A stretch of 64,000 nt of DNA, from the NCBI RefSeq assembly GCF_038002605.1, contig NZ_JBBOCT010000001.1, forward strand, positions 5,208,001 to 5,272,000, written 5' to 3'. The position numbers were made by a program, and so were the translations under genes. Numbering within the stretch: position 1 is the stretch's first letter; every line of letters begins with the position of its first letter. The notes beneath the pieces were generated by a model. That model did not search any database and was not told the origin of the DNA. It saw only the letters and a list, made by a program, of their open reading frames with translations. This stretch comes from Bacillus sp. FSL K6-3431 (GTDB lineage: Bacteria > Bacillota > Bacilli > Bacillales > Bacillaceae_C). Below, piece by piece: positions 48,872 through 59,425 of the stretch.

Positions 48872-49327
48872 GTGAGTAATAAAGAAAAAAATAATAAGTT
48901 TTTTTTGGTGAGAGAAGATGTTTTGCCAGAAGCAATGAAGAAAACGTTGGAAGCGAAAGAATTGATTGATCATGGAAAGTCCGACTCTGTATGGGATGCA
49001 GTCCAACAAGTAGACTTAAGTCGAAGCGCCTTTTATAAATATAGAGATACCGTTTTTCCTTTTCATAAGATTGTAAAGGAAAAAATTATCTCTTTGTTTT
49101 TTTACCTGGAAGATCAACCGGGAGCACTGTCAAAACTGCTTGGCATTGTAGCGGTTAATTCATGTAACTTACTAACTATTCATCAAACGATTCCATTGCA
49201 AGGAAGAGCGAATGTGACCCTTACTCTAGATGTAGCTGATATGACGATAGACCTCGATGAATTGCTAATTAAACTGCGTAGGTTAGAATTTGTTGATCGG
49301 GTGGATGTGTTGAGTTCTGGTGGATGA
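48872..49327 (+). CDS. pheB: PheB-like ACT domain protein
   Basis: 151 residues with an N-terminal helical region ([39 protein letters not shown]) and a C-terminal ACT domain ([41 protein letters not shown] in pieces). It probably senses an amino acid. GTG 48872 follows GGGGAGGG; the TTG at 48857 is part of that site. In B. subtilis pheA (prephenate dehydratase) follows; here it does not. The Obg-linked position is conserved. Confidence 0.9.
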   Translation: MSNKEKNNKFFLVREDVLPEAMKKTLEAKELIDHGKSDSVWDAVQQVDLSRSAFYKYRDTVFPFHKIVKEKIISLFFYLEDQPGALSKLLGIVAVNSCNLLTIHQTIPLQGRANVTLTLDVADMTIDLDELLIKLRRLEFVDRVDVLSSGG

Positions 49328-49420
49328 TCTGGGTGGAAGAACTATTCTCTCTGGAAATAAGTAATGACGAATGCTAAGAACCATAAGGTCACATAGACTA
49401 ACTCCCATCGCGTGGCTTAT

Positions 49421-49457
49421 AAAAAGCTGAAGTGCATTCGTGCACTTCAGCTTTTTT
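49421..49457. terminator. Bidirectional terminator shared by pheB and niaR
   Basis: A perfect stem AAAAGCTGAAGTGCA/TGCACTTCAGCTTTT with loop TTCG. It ends at the stop codon of the convergent niaR gene. Confidence 0.92.
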
Positions 49458-50004
49458 AGTTTTCCTCAATTAGAATACCTGCTGTTTTTAAGTGTTGTTC
49501 AGCTTGGTGAATTGTTTTTTCACTTGTAGCGGTAAGTGTATGAAGGTGGAAGCCTGATGTTAGATCAGATAATAAGGCTGCGTTGGTTGTCTTGATTTGT
49601 TCGAGGAAGGCTTGTACTTCTTGCCTATTTGAAACCATTATTGATGCAGTTAAATCTCCATAGACAGGATGTTCGACCTTTACATCTTTTACGGTTACAC
49701 CTAAATCAACGATAATATTCAATTCTTCTTCCGCCTGATTACGTTGATGAAAACAAGCGATGGTTTTTTCGAAAAACTTATTAGTTTCGGGGGTTGGCAT
49801 ATACATATAACCTTGACTTGTAGCAATAATTGGTTCATTTCTAGCTTTTAAAAGAGTTATATCTCCAACGATAACTTGCCGACTAACATGTGTGTGTTTA
49901 GCGAGCATGCTTCCGGTAATAGGACTCTGACTTTCTTTAAGAAGTTTCAATATCCATTCTCTTCTTTCTTCACCTAACAGTTTTTTTTCAGATTCTGTAC
50001 CCAT
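49456..50004 (-). CDS. niaR: NiaR, nicotinate-responsive repressor (HTH plus 3H domain)
   Basis: 182 residues. The N-terminal winged helix (RREWILKLLKESQSPITGSMLAKHTHVSRQVIVGDI in pieces) is followed by a 3H domain with the metal-binding histidines in EHPVYGDL and FHLHTLTA. It represses NAD biosynthesis and nicotinate uptake genes when nicotinic acid is present. In B. subtilis it adjoins the nadBCA genes; none are in this window, so its targets lie elsewhere. Confidence 0.93.
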   Translation of the reverse strand: MGTESEKKLLGEERREWILKLLKESQSPITGSMLAKHTHVSRQVIVGDITLLKARNEPIIATSQGYMYMPTPETNKFFEKTIACFHQRNQAEEELNIIVDLGVTVKDVKVEHPVYGDLTASIMVSNRQEVQAFLEQIKTTNAALLSDLTSGFHLHTLTATSEKTIHQAEQHLKTAGILIEEN

Positions 50005-50107
50005 TCTTTCATTCCTCCAATCACATCAAATATTCACATACTTGAATTTTAACATACATTATGGAGTCAGGTTCTCTTTTGTGTTTCGTATAAATAGGCT
50101 TGTTTCA

Positions 50108-50136
50108 GCATATTTGTATCACATGGATCATAAGTT
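50108..50136 (+). promoter_or_regulatory. Sigma-E type promoter of safA
   Basis: GCATATT (50108-50114), a 14-bp spacer and CATAAGTT (50129-50136) match the mother-cell sigma-E consensus well. safA is sigma-E dependent in B. subtilis. Confidence 0.55.
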
Positions 50137-50209
50137 TTTGAGAAGAATGTTAGCATTTTGCCTATATGTTCATACACTATATGGACTTATGCCTGAGGAG
50201 GGAAATAGA

Positions 50210-51370
50210 GTGAAGATCCATATCGTGCAAAAAGGTGATACGCTTTGGAAAATCGCCCAGAAATATGGTGTAGATTTCGAAGAGCTTAAGAAAATGAACG
50301 CACAGCTCTCCAATCCAGAAATGGTGATGCCTGGAATGAAAATTAAAGTGCCTGTAGGAAACGTGGCGCCGAAAAAGGAAATGCCTCAAGTGCCTCACGG
50401 GGTGCACAAAGAAATGCCAAAAATGGAGCACCCTTTTGTGCAGCACAAAGAGGTACCGAAACAAGTAGTAAAACCGCCGAAAGAAATTAAAAAGGAAATA
50501 CCGAAAGAACATCCACACACAATTTATCAGCCGGTGATGCCACAAATGCCACAGGCGCAAGCACTATCTGAAATTGATATTAATAATTACTACATGATGA
50601 ACATGAGTCAATTACAAGCACAAGTACAGCAACCACTCGCACAGCAACCTATCGTTAAGCATGAGAAGGAAGAAGAATCACCAGTAATGCCAGAGATGCC
50701 TAATCAAGATTATTGTTACCCAATGCCACCTGTTATGCCAACTTGTGATCCTTGCTATCCCTATCATCAACCTCAACATATGCATCCACAACAATGGATG
50801 CCGCAACCACAAGTACAGGGAATGATGATGCATCCACACCAATGGATGCCGCAACCACAAGTACAGGGAATGATGATGCAACCACAACAATGGATGCCGC
50901 AACCACAAATGCAGGGAATGATGATGCATCCACAACAATGGATGCCGCAACCACAAGTGCAGGGAACAATGATGCAACCACAACAAGGGATGCATCCGCA
51001 GCAGCAACAGCCAGCCGGATTGCCTGGAATGGCGGATATGCATTATCCAGAAACAGGGCAGCATTGGGATGATGAGTCATCAAATTATCCGCAAATGGGA
51101 ATGAATCAATACCCCGCACATGGTAAGGTGCAACCAGCATCCTACGGTCCAATGCCGGGTTATGCACCATCCCAGCAACCTGGAGGATATCCAATGCCTC
51201 CTGCCCATGGAGACTGCGGATGTGGGCCTCAACCGTATTCAAATGCAGGGCATCACATGCCTATGCCACGTCAGATGTACCCACCATATTCATATGGCCC
51301 AGTTATGCCTGAAGGTGCTGGAACATATGCAATCCCAGCAACAGATGATTATGAGGAAGATGATGAATAA
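50210..51370 (+). CDS. safA: SafA, inner-coat morphogenetic protein with LysM domain
   Basis: Organises the inner spore coat and binds SpoVID. An N-terminal LysM domain (1-48, KIHIVQKGDTLWKIAQKYGV) is followed by a Pro/Gln/Met/His-rich region with four 16-residue repeats (about 191-254), and a C-terminal part rich in Gly, Pro and Tyr. 386 residues from GTG 50210, equal to B. subtilis (387). GAGGAGGGAAAT sets this start; the 56 extra upstream codons overlap the promoter. It overlaps the following kinase gene. Confidence 0.94.
   Translation: MKIHIVQKGDTLWKIAQKYGVDFEELKKMNAQLSNPEMVMPGMKIKVPVGNVAPKKEMPQVPHGVHKEMPKMEHPFVQHKEVPKQVVKPPKEIKKEIPKEHPHTIYQPVMPQMPQAQALSEIDINNYYMMNMSQLQAQVQQPLAQQPIVKHEKEEESPVMPEMPNQDYCYPMPPVMPTCDPCYPYHQPQHMHPQQWMPQPQVQGMMMHPHQWMPQPQVQGMMMQPQQWMPQPQMQGMMMHPQQWMPQPQVQGTMMQPQQGMHPQQQQPAGLPGMADMHYPETGQHWDDESSNYPQMGMNQYPAHGKVQPASYGPMPGYAPSQQPGGYPMPPAHGDCGCGPQPYSNAGHHMPMPRQMYPPYSYGPVMPEGAGTYAIPATDDYEEDDE
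50780..50997 (+). repeat. 48-bp tandem repeat inside safA
   Basis: Four full 48-bp units start at 50780, 50828, 50876 and 50924, with a partial fifth. Each encodes a variant of MHPQQWMPQPQVQGMM. Units differ by only a few bases, indicating recent expansion by slippage or unequal recombination. Confidence 0.92.
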
Positions 51371-52331
51371 ACATGCAAAGTTGAAGAGAGACGGATTTTC
51401 TAACCGTCTCCTTCTTTTTATTAAAAAAAACGTAAATTCATCATTTACACGGATAAAACAAATAAAAGTAGGAGTTTGGTTGCTTTCGGGAAAGAATAAA
51501 GCATGGATAGTGAAAGAGTTCTCTTCTCTAGAAAAACTTGAATTGCAAATGGCATTTACAGCGGCACTAGCGGAACATGCATTTTATAGAAGCTATACTT
51601 TTTATCCAAAGCCTCTGATCATGGAAAATCGTAAACTAGCCCTTATCCAATATATTAAGCCGAAAAAGGGAGATGACTTTAACTACCAATCATCTAAAAA
51701 TATAAAGGAAGCCCTTATATTGTTGGGGAAATTTCATGGTGTAACAAGTCAAATTGCATCCTCATTTAAAGATATACCACAATTTAATCAAATTATTAAA
51801 TGGAAAAGAAGACTAAATGATTTTAATGAATTAATAAATCAGCATAAAGAAACGTATTATTACCCGACATTACAAAATTTATCGTATACAGGTGAATGGG
51901 CACTAGAGCGAATGAAGAATAATGCATCTTATTTTACGCAGGAACCGCACTGTATTATCCATGGTGATGTGGCTGACCACAATTTTATTAGAGATGTAAA
52001 AGGTAATTTGAATCTAATAGATTTTGATTTAATTGCAATAGCTCCGTCTTCTATCGATTTACTACAGTTTTGCAATCGGATTTTACCATCGCTAAAGTGG
52101 AAGGAAGATGCATTGTTTAGATTTCCCCAACTACTACCATATCGTGAAAACAAATCTTTTTTAACTGCACTCATATATCCAACAGATATTTTTCGAGAGT
52201 GGAATCAATTCTTTAAGCGAAATAAGGGAAAGCATGCAGATACACATTATATGGAAAATATGACCTTTCACTTTTTAAGAGAAAGAATGGAATTCTATAA
52301 AACGATTATGAAAAAAGTTGATACTCTATAA
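51363..52331 (+). CDS. CotS-type coat kinase (aminoglycoside phosphotransferase fold)
   Basis: About 322 residues with an intact phosphotransferase core: HGD at 200-202 with N207 (HGDVADHNF) and the metal-binding DFD at 220-222. The start overlaps the safA stop. GAGGA at 51353-51357 fits ATG 51363 (ATG 51360 is also possible); the longer frame back to 51120 is inside safA. It is probably a spore-coat kinase made with SafA. It parallels ysxE after spoVID, but unlike YsxE keeps catalytic residues. The substrate is unknown. Confidence 0.82.
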   Translation: MNKHAKLKRDGFSNRLLLFIKKNVNSSFTRIKQIKVGVWLLSGKNKAWIVKEFSSLEKLELQMAFTAALAEHAFYRSYTFYPKPLIMENRKLALIQYIKPKKGDDFNYQSSKNIKEALILLGKFHGVTSQIASSFKDIPQFNQIIKWKRRLNDFNELINQHKETYYYPTLQNLSYTGEWALERMKNNASYFTQEPHCIIHGDVADHNFIRDVKGNLNLIDFDLIAIAPSSIDLLQFCNRILPSLKWKEDALFRFPQLLPYRENKSFLTALIYPTDIFREWNQFFKRNKGKHADTHYMENMTFHFLRERMEFYKTIMKKVDTL

Positions 52332-52409
52332 AAGATTGGTCATTTACCATTTAGTAACGATTTGATATATTTGTGTAGATACAAGTATAGAAGAGAGGGG
52401 TAATTTGTA

Positions 52410-53138
52410 GTGGCAGGACATTCGAAGTGGAAGAATATACAAAATAGAAAAAATGCGCAGGATTCTAAGCGGGGAAGAGTTTTCCAGAAACTTGCAAAAG
52501 AAATATATGTAGCAGCGAAACAAGGTGGCCCTGACCCCGAATTAAACCCTTCGCTAAGGCTTGTGGTGGAAAAATCAAAAACAGCCAATATGCCTAATGA
52601 TAATATTAAGCGTGCCATTGACAAAGCTGCAGGTAACCAGGAATCGGAAAATTACGAGGAAATTATTTATGAGGGTTATGGTCCGGGTGGAACAGCGGTA
52701 TTGGTAATGTGCTTAACTGATAATAAAAACAGGACGGCATCTAATGTACGACTTGCATTTAATAAGCATGGTGGAAACCTTGGAGAAACAGGGTGCGTAT
52801 CATATATGTTTGATCGAAAAGGATATTTAGTAATTGAAAGAGAAGAACTTGAGATAGATGAGGACGAGATGCTCATGCATGTGCTAGAAGCTGGTGGTGA
52901 AGATCTAGAAACAATGGAAGAAGTATTTGAAATTTATACCGATCCAGAAAGTTTTATAGAAGTGAAAAGTTCACTTGAAAAAGCAGGATTTCGCTTTGTG
53001 ACAGCCGAAATAACGATGATTCCGCAAACAACAGCGGATCTGAATGAAGAACAAACAGATAAAATGGAAAGAATGCTTGATATGCTCGAAGATGATGACG
53101 ATATTCAAGGCGTTCATCATAATTATGAGAATGAATAA
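52410..53138 (+). CDS. yebC: YebC/PmpR family protein
   Basis: 242 residues starting MAGHSKWKNIQNRKNAQDSKRG, with the family stretch TDNKNRTASNVRLAFNKHGGNLGETGCVSYMFDRKG. Long annotated as a transcription regulator; members of the family have also been implicated in rescuing ribosomes at difficult proline sequences. The GTG start follows AGAGGGGTAATT. Called yrbC in B. subtilis, where it lies in the same region. Confidence 0.96.
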   Translation: MAGHSKWKNIQNRKNAQDSKRGRVFQKLAKEIYVAAKQGGPDPELNPSLRLVVEKSKTANMPNDNIKRAIDKAAGNQESENYEEIIYEGYGPGGTAVLVMCLTDNKNRTASNVRLAFNKHGGNLGETGCVSYMFDRKGYLVIEREELEIDEDEMLMHVLEAGGEDLETMEEVFEIYTDPESFIEVKSSLEKAGFRFVTAEITMIPQTTADLNEEQTDKMERMLDMLEDDDDIQGVHHNYENE

Positions 53139-53208
53139 TTGATTGGTTAACCGCTGATATATCAACTGTTTTATAGTAGGTATTGACCTATAATATTTTA
53201 TGATGCTA

Positions 53209-53390
53209 TTTCACTTCATTCAGCAGAAGTCCCCCACTTCTATAAGTGGCGGGATGAATGCGATATACCTCATTCAGTGGGAGTGCAAACTCCGGCTGAA
53301 TGAAGTGAAAGCCTCCGGCGGATGTCACAGATTTTCAGAGGAAGTTTATCGAGCGAGCTCGATAAAATCTGGACGATTCCCGCCAAGGCG
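53209..53390. repeat. Multi-branched palindromic element, structured if transcribed
   Basis: Part 1: a perfect 16-bp outer stem (53209-53224 with 53295-53310) encloses hairpins CCCCCACTT/AAGTGGCGGG and GGAGT-GCAA-ACTCC. Part 2: GCCT and GGCGG (53311-53321) pair with CCGCC and AGGC (53380-53389), enclosing CAGAT/ATCTG and the 9-bp stem TTTATCGAG-CGAG-CTCGATAAA. I recall similar sequences repeated in Sporosarcina-like genomes. A 65-codon frame crosses it but is not credible. Confidence 0.8.
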
Positions 53391-53579
53391 TAATTGATAA
53401 AAAACATGATTTAAATAACCACCCTATGTATGAGAAATTAACTTTTCTATACAAAAGGTGTTTTTTTTCGAATAAGAAAATATAAGTTGAATTGAATTCC
53501 GGTTATTCATCCATTTTGAAAATAAATACTTAAATCAAACAATTTTCAAAGGCAATATTCTTATAGATAATACAACTTA

Positions 53580-53610
53580 GGATATTCATGCTAATTATTG
53601 GGCATACTGT
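53580..53610 (+). promoter_or_regulatory. Possible forespore (sigma-G type) promoter of bofC
   Basis: GGATATT (53580-53586), a 16-bp spacer and CATACTGT (53603-53610). The CATACT -10 suits sigma-G or sigma-E; bofC is sigma-G controlled in B. subtilis. About 200 bp upstream (53391-53579) I see nothing definable. Confidence 0.4.
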
Positions 53611-53652
53611 AGCTAGTGAATTGTTCAATTCAAGGCTATAGGGGTGAGGGAT

Positions 53653-54210
53653 TTGGCTGTAATAACGAAAATGCTGTTTAGTAGCTTGCTAATCATTGCA
53701 ACAGTTTTTTTTATTCATTTACAAGTGGCTACGTCTCCGAAAAATAATGAGGCGGTTCAAGCAGCTAGTCCAGAAGAGATATCAGAGTCTGTTCAAGAAA
53801 GTCCGCTCAAATTAAATGTGACATTACGGCGGGTTTATTTAGATGGAGAAATAAGTGAAGAAAAAGTATCAGAGACGGTTTTGGCGCTTGAAGACTTTTG
53901 GGCAAAATATGAAGCATGGCAACTTGTCGACATGAATGAGAATATGATGTTATTCGAACTAAAAATAGATGATATTTCACCTTTGTTAAAATTGAATGGA
54001 TTTTTTGGCATAGCAAATGATGGTACATTATCTATATTTAATGGTAATCCCCAGCAGGATGATATCATTCAATCCTTTTTTCAGATTGATATTAGAAAGC
54101 TTGAGGGGAAAAAGCAGTTGCAACTAAAGCAAGGGATTCCTGTGAAAACGAAAAAAGACTTCGTCGAAGTATTAGAAACAATGAAACAATATTCGGTAGA
54201 TATAGAGTAA
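53653..54210 (+). CDS. bofC: BofC, forespore regulator of the sigma-K checkpoint
   Basis: Exported to the intermembrane space, where it restrains SpoIVB and so delays pro-sigma-K processing by SpoIVFB. An N-terminal signal/anchor (LLIIATVFFIHLQVA) is followed by the BofC domain (VTLRRVYLDGEISEEK, DDISPLLKLNGFFGIANDGTLSIFNG, IQSFFQIDIRKLE). TTG 53653 is about 6 bases after AGGGGTG; the GTG at 53644 is inside that site. Length is 185 residues. Confidence 0.9.
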   Translation: MAVITKMLFSSLLIIATVFFIHLQVATSPKNNEAVQAASPEEISESVQESPLKLNVTLRRVYLDGEISEEKVSETVLALEDFWAKYEAWQLVDMNENMMLFELKIDDISPLLKLNGFFGIANDGTLSIFNGNPQQDDIIQSFFQIDIRKLEGKKQLQLKQGIPVKTKKDFVEVLETMKQYSVDIE

Positions 54211-54212
54211 AC

Positions 54213-54239
54213 CAACAGCCCATTCATGGGCTGTTTTTC
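54213..54239 (+). terminator. Terminator after bofC
   Basis: ACAGCCCA/TGGGCTGT stem with loop TTCA and a T run. Confidence 0.88.
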
Positions 54240-54479
54240 ATATCTAGAAGTTACTCTTTGTTGTAATTTAAAATAAAGCGTTGCGTAAAATAACGATGGA
54301 AATAAACCAGCTCACAAGATATTGTTACACACGGGATGTTGCGTTTTCTTACTGCAGAATAAGCCGAAGTTCCATTCAACATAAATGCGGATATATAAGG
54401 TACCTCTCCTTTGCTTAATTTCGAGATTAGTTGATTTTTATGGTACAATATTGGTTAGTATGAAAGAGGAGAGAATACA

Positions 54480-55094
54480 TTGTACGAGTATATAAAAGGT
54501 ACAGTAGAACATATTGGACCGGAATACGTTGTGATTGATAACAGGGGTGTAGGGTATCAGATTTTAACACCGAACCCATTTGTTTTTTCAAGTAAAAAAG
54601 GTAATGAAATAATAATTTATACATATCAACATGTGAGGGAAGATATTTTAGCATTATATGGATTTGAATCAATGGAAGAAAAAATGATGTTTAGGAAATT
54701 AATCGGCGTTTCTGGGATTGGGCCGAAAGGTGCGATGGCGATTCTTGCGTTTGGAGAGCCAGTGCAAGTAATTCGTGCGATCGAAAACGAAGAAGAAAAG
54801 TTTTTGACAAAGTTTCCTGGTGTCGGAAAGAAAACGGCAAGGCAAATGATCCTTGATTTAAAAGGAAAACTGCAAGATGTTGTTCCAAATAACACTCCAG
54901 ATTTATTTACCGAAGTTTCGAATGAGGAGCCATTATTTGATTCGAACAATCATGCGTTAGAAGAAGCTTTGTTAGCCTTGACTGCATTAGGATACTCAGA
55001 GCGTGAATTGAAAAAAGTTGAACCGAAGCTTTCTAGTGAAGTGATGACAACGGATCAATACATAAAGCAAGCGTTAAAATTACTTATGAGATAA
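54480..55094 (+). CDS. ruvA: RuvA, Holliday-junction-binding protein
   Basis: Binds four-way junctions and recruits RuvB. An OB fold (1-63), helix-hairpin-helix motifs ([14 protein letters not shown] and [18 protein letters not shown]) and the C-terminal RuvB-binding domain ([22 protein letters not shown]) are in order. Length is 204 residues. The TTG start follows AAAGAGGAGAG. No LexA box was recognised upstream. Confidence 0.96.
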   Translation: MYEYIKGTVEHIGPEYVVIDNRGVGYQILTPNPFVFSSKKGNEIIIYTYQHVREDILALYGFESMEEKMMFRKLIGVSGIGPKGAMAILAFGEPVQVIRAIENEEEKFLTKFPGVGKKTARQMILDLKGKLQDVVPNNTPDLFTEVSNEEPLFDSNNHALEEALLALTALGYSERELKKVEPKLSSEVMTTDQYIKQALKLLMR

Positions 55095-55162
55095 AGCTGT
55101 ACTCGGGTGTGATATGACATGGTACTCGTTAAAATGAAGCGGATAGAAAGGAGCTGGATACG

Positions 55163-56164
55163 ATGGAAGAAAGAGTGTTATCAGGAGAAGTGTTGATGAA
55201 TGATCAATCTTTCGAACAAAGTCTCCGTCCGCAAACGTTATCGCAATATATTGGACAAGATAAAATAAAAAATAATTTATCCGTTTTTATTGAAGCTGCA
55301 AAAATGCGACAAGAAACATTGGATCATGTACTTTTATATGGACCACCAGGTCTTGGTAAAACGACTCTTGCTGTAGTAATTGCTAACGAAATGGGCGTCG
55401 GTGTTCGTACAACATCCGGCCCTGCCATCGAGCGTCCAGGGGATCTAGCAGCAATTCTGACATCGCTCGCTCCGGGTGAGGTGTTATTTATTGATGAGAT
55501 TCATCGCTTGCCACGCGCAATTGAAGAGGTACTTTATCCTGCAATGGAGGATTATTGTCTTGATATTGTCATTGGTAAAGGTCCTGAAGCAAGATCAGTT
55601 AGGCTCGATCTTCCACCTTTTACCTTAGTTGGAGCAACGACGAGAGCTGGAGCAATCTCCGCCCCATTGCGAGATCGCTTTGGTGTCTTAAGTAGACTAG
55701 AATATTATAATGAAGAGCAGCTAACAGATATAGCAGTGAGAACTGCTGCTATTCTTGAAACAGAGATCGATTGGAACGGCGCCGTGGAGATTGCTAGAAG
55801 ATCTCGTGGAACACCAAGAATTGCTAATCGGCTATTAAGACGGGTCAGGGATTTTGCACAGGTCCGTGGAGACGGTATTATTACATTAGCACTAGCTGAA
55901 GAAGCTTTAGAGCTTTTACAAGTGGATAAACTCGGTCTTGATCATATTGATCACAAGTTATTGATCGGCATTATAGAAAGATTCAGAGGAGGACCTGTGG
56001 GTCTTGATACAATTGCGGCAAGTATTGGTGAGGAGTCAACTACAATTGAAGATGTGTATGAACCATATTTGCTGCAAATTGGCTTTCTCCAACGAACTCC
56101 TCGAGGGAGAATTGTTACACGGAATGTGTATGAACATTTTAAATTAGAAGCACCAGAACAGTAA
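55163..56164 (+). CDS. ruvB: RuvB, branch-migration ATPase
   Basis: AAA+ motor that drives Holliday-junction branch migration with RuvA. Walker A GPPGLGKT at 60-67, Walker [10 protein letters not shown], sensor region [18 protein letters not shown], and a C-terminal winged helix ([18 protein letters not shown]). Length is 333 residues. GAAAGGAGCTGG precedes ATG 55163. queA starts about 30 bp after it. Confidence 0.98.
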   Translation: MEERVLSGEVLMNDQSFEQSLRPQTLSQYIGQDKIKNNLSVFIEAAKMRQETLDHVLLYGPPGLGKTTLAVVIANEMGVGVRTTSGPAIERPGDLAAILTSLAPGEVLFIDEIHRLPRAIEEVLYPAMEDYCLDIVIGKGPEARSVRLDLPPFTLVGATTRAGAISAPLRDRFGVLSRLEYYNEEQLTDIAVRTAAILETEIDWNGAVEIARRSRGTPRIANRLLRRVRDFAQVRGDGIITLALAEEALELLQVDKLGLDHIDHKLLIGIIERFRGGPVGLDTIAASIGEESTTIEDVYEPYLLQIGFLQRTPRGRIVTRNVYEHFKLEAPEQ

Positions 56165-56195
56165 TTGGATGACAGTATCGGGAGGCTTAAATGTT

Positions 56196-58383
<2,188 letters not shown>

Positions 58384-58414
58384 ATAAATATATTTGCGAA
58401 AGGAGGTATAGATT

Positions 58415-58702
58415 ATGCAAGGTTTAGGTGGGATAGCTGGTATATTGCCGTTTGTTTTAATGTTTGTGCTGTTTTATTTTCTATTAATTAGGCCAAACCA
58501 AAAGCGTCAAAAGAACGTTCAAAACATGCAAAGCAGTTTGCAAAAAGGTGATAAAATCGTCACAATTGGTGGCCTTCATGGCACAATCGACGCATTAGAT
58601 GAAGGTAAGATTATCATTTTATGTGGAGATGGCAGCAGACTTACATACGATCGCGCTGCAATACGTGAAGTTGTAGAATCAAAAGGATCTGCGAATCAAT
58701 AA
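58415..58702 (+). CDS. yajC: YajC, accessory subunit of the Sec translocon
   Basis: 95 residues with one N-terminal membrane helix (FVLMFVLFYFLLIRPNQKR) and a small cytoplasmic domain (GDKIVTIGGLHGTIDALDEGKIIILCGDGSRLTYDRAAI in pieces). Associates with SecDF, which lies at the window's end. AAAGGAGGTAT precedes ATG. A terminator follows. Confidence 0.95.
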   Translation: MQGLGGIAGILPFVLMFVLFYFLLIRPNQKRQKNVQNMQSSLQKGDKIVTIGGLHGTIDALDEGKIIILCGDGSRLTYDRAAIREVVESKGSANQ

Positions 58703-58711
58703 TAAATAGGC

Positions 58712-58754
58712 AAAAAAGAAGCTAAGTCACATCACGACCAAGCTTCTTTTTTTT
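58712..58754 (+). terminator. Terminator after yajC
   Basis: AAGAAGCT pairs with AGCTTCTT, with an A run before and eight T residues after. A short hairpin remnant like the GTCCTGTG modules follows at 58771-58812. Confidence 0.75.
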
Positions 58755-58870
58755 ACCCAGAGGGGAAATCTGCATGGTGCAGGTCACACAGAAGTTGCCA
58801 TAGGATGCAACGTTCTTAGTAAGTGTTCTTATCATTATATTGCGGGGATATGAGCATTGTTTTCCTTATA

Positions 58871-59254
58871 TTAAGATTCATGGTTGGGGCCAGATAAAAT
58901 ATTTACTCCTAATACGCCGCCCATCATCGCCGTTAATATATAACATGTATAATAAATAATTTGTTCAAGTGAGAATAATAGGCTATGCCCCAAGTATTGA
59001 TACATGAATACAATAAGGCTATATACTACTCCTGTTGTGCCGCCAATGATCCAGCCCTTTTGCTTCCCTTTCCCGCCACAGATGAATCCTCCTATAAAAA
59101 CGGCAAAATAAGAAATAATCGTTACAATTAAGCGTATCGAATTCTCTTGTGTGTCAGTAAATACTAATATGAGTGAAAATACTAGGCTCGAAATAATTGC
59201 GAGTAGCAAAATGGTTGCAACTCCATAAATAACAGATATCCCCAACTTTTTCAT
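58871..59254 (-). CDS. TIGR04086/YrzE-like membrane protein
   Basis: 127 residues with four hydrophobic segments in two hairpins (ISVIYGVATILLLAIISSLVFSLIL, LIVTIISYFAVFIGGFICGGKG, KGWIIGGTTGVVYSLIVFMYQYLG, YYTCYILTAMMGGVLGVNIL, given in part). The GGxxCGGKGKQKGW loop is typical of the YrzE/TIGR04086 family found next to yajC. AAAGGAGTGG lies about 12 bases before ATG. Function unknown. Confidence 0.8.
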   Translation of the reverse strand: MKKLGISVIYGVATILLLAIISSLVFSLILVFTDTQENSIRLIVTIISYFAVFIGGFICGGKGKQKGWIIGGTTGVVYSLIVFMYQYLGHSLLFSLEQIIYYTCYILTAMMGGVLGVNILSGPNHES

Positions 59255-59425
59255 TGCGATTACTAGCCACTCCTTTCTTATCGTTCATTCATTTAGATTT
59301 ATACCTGTCCCCTTTATATTTATTCATTTTTATTTAGTTTAGAATAGAAATGGATTGTTTTTCCCATTGTTTTTTTAGTTTATCCGAGCATACTAAACAT
59401 GAATGTTTGGACAGGGGGTGGATTA

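Noticed and set aside
50780..50997. Possible CRISPR-like array
   Set aside because: The repeats are contiguous coding units without spacers.
50678..51242. Several long frames on both strands over the safA repeats
   Set aside because: They arise from the 48-bp repeat lacking stops in other frames; safA itself has the start site and family features.
51120..51362. N-terminal extension of the CotS-type kinase
   Set aside because: It lies wholly within safA in another frame and shows no kinase-family similarity; GAGGA supports the start at about 51363.
53200..53397. 65-codon frame across the structured element
   Set aside because: It is explained by the palindromic repeat; it has no start signal, and its residues reflect hairpin arms.
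54251..54448. 65-codon minus-strand frame between bofC and ruvA
   Set aside because: TTG start without ribosome binding site and no recognisable family. It cannot be excluded as a small or decayed gene, but support is insufficient.
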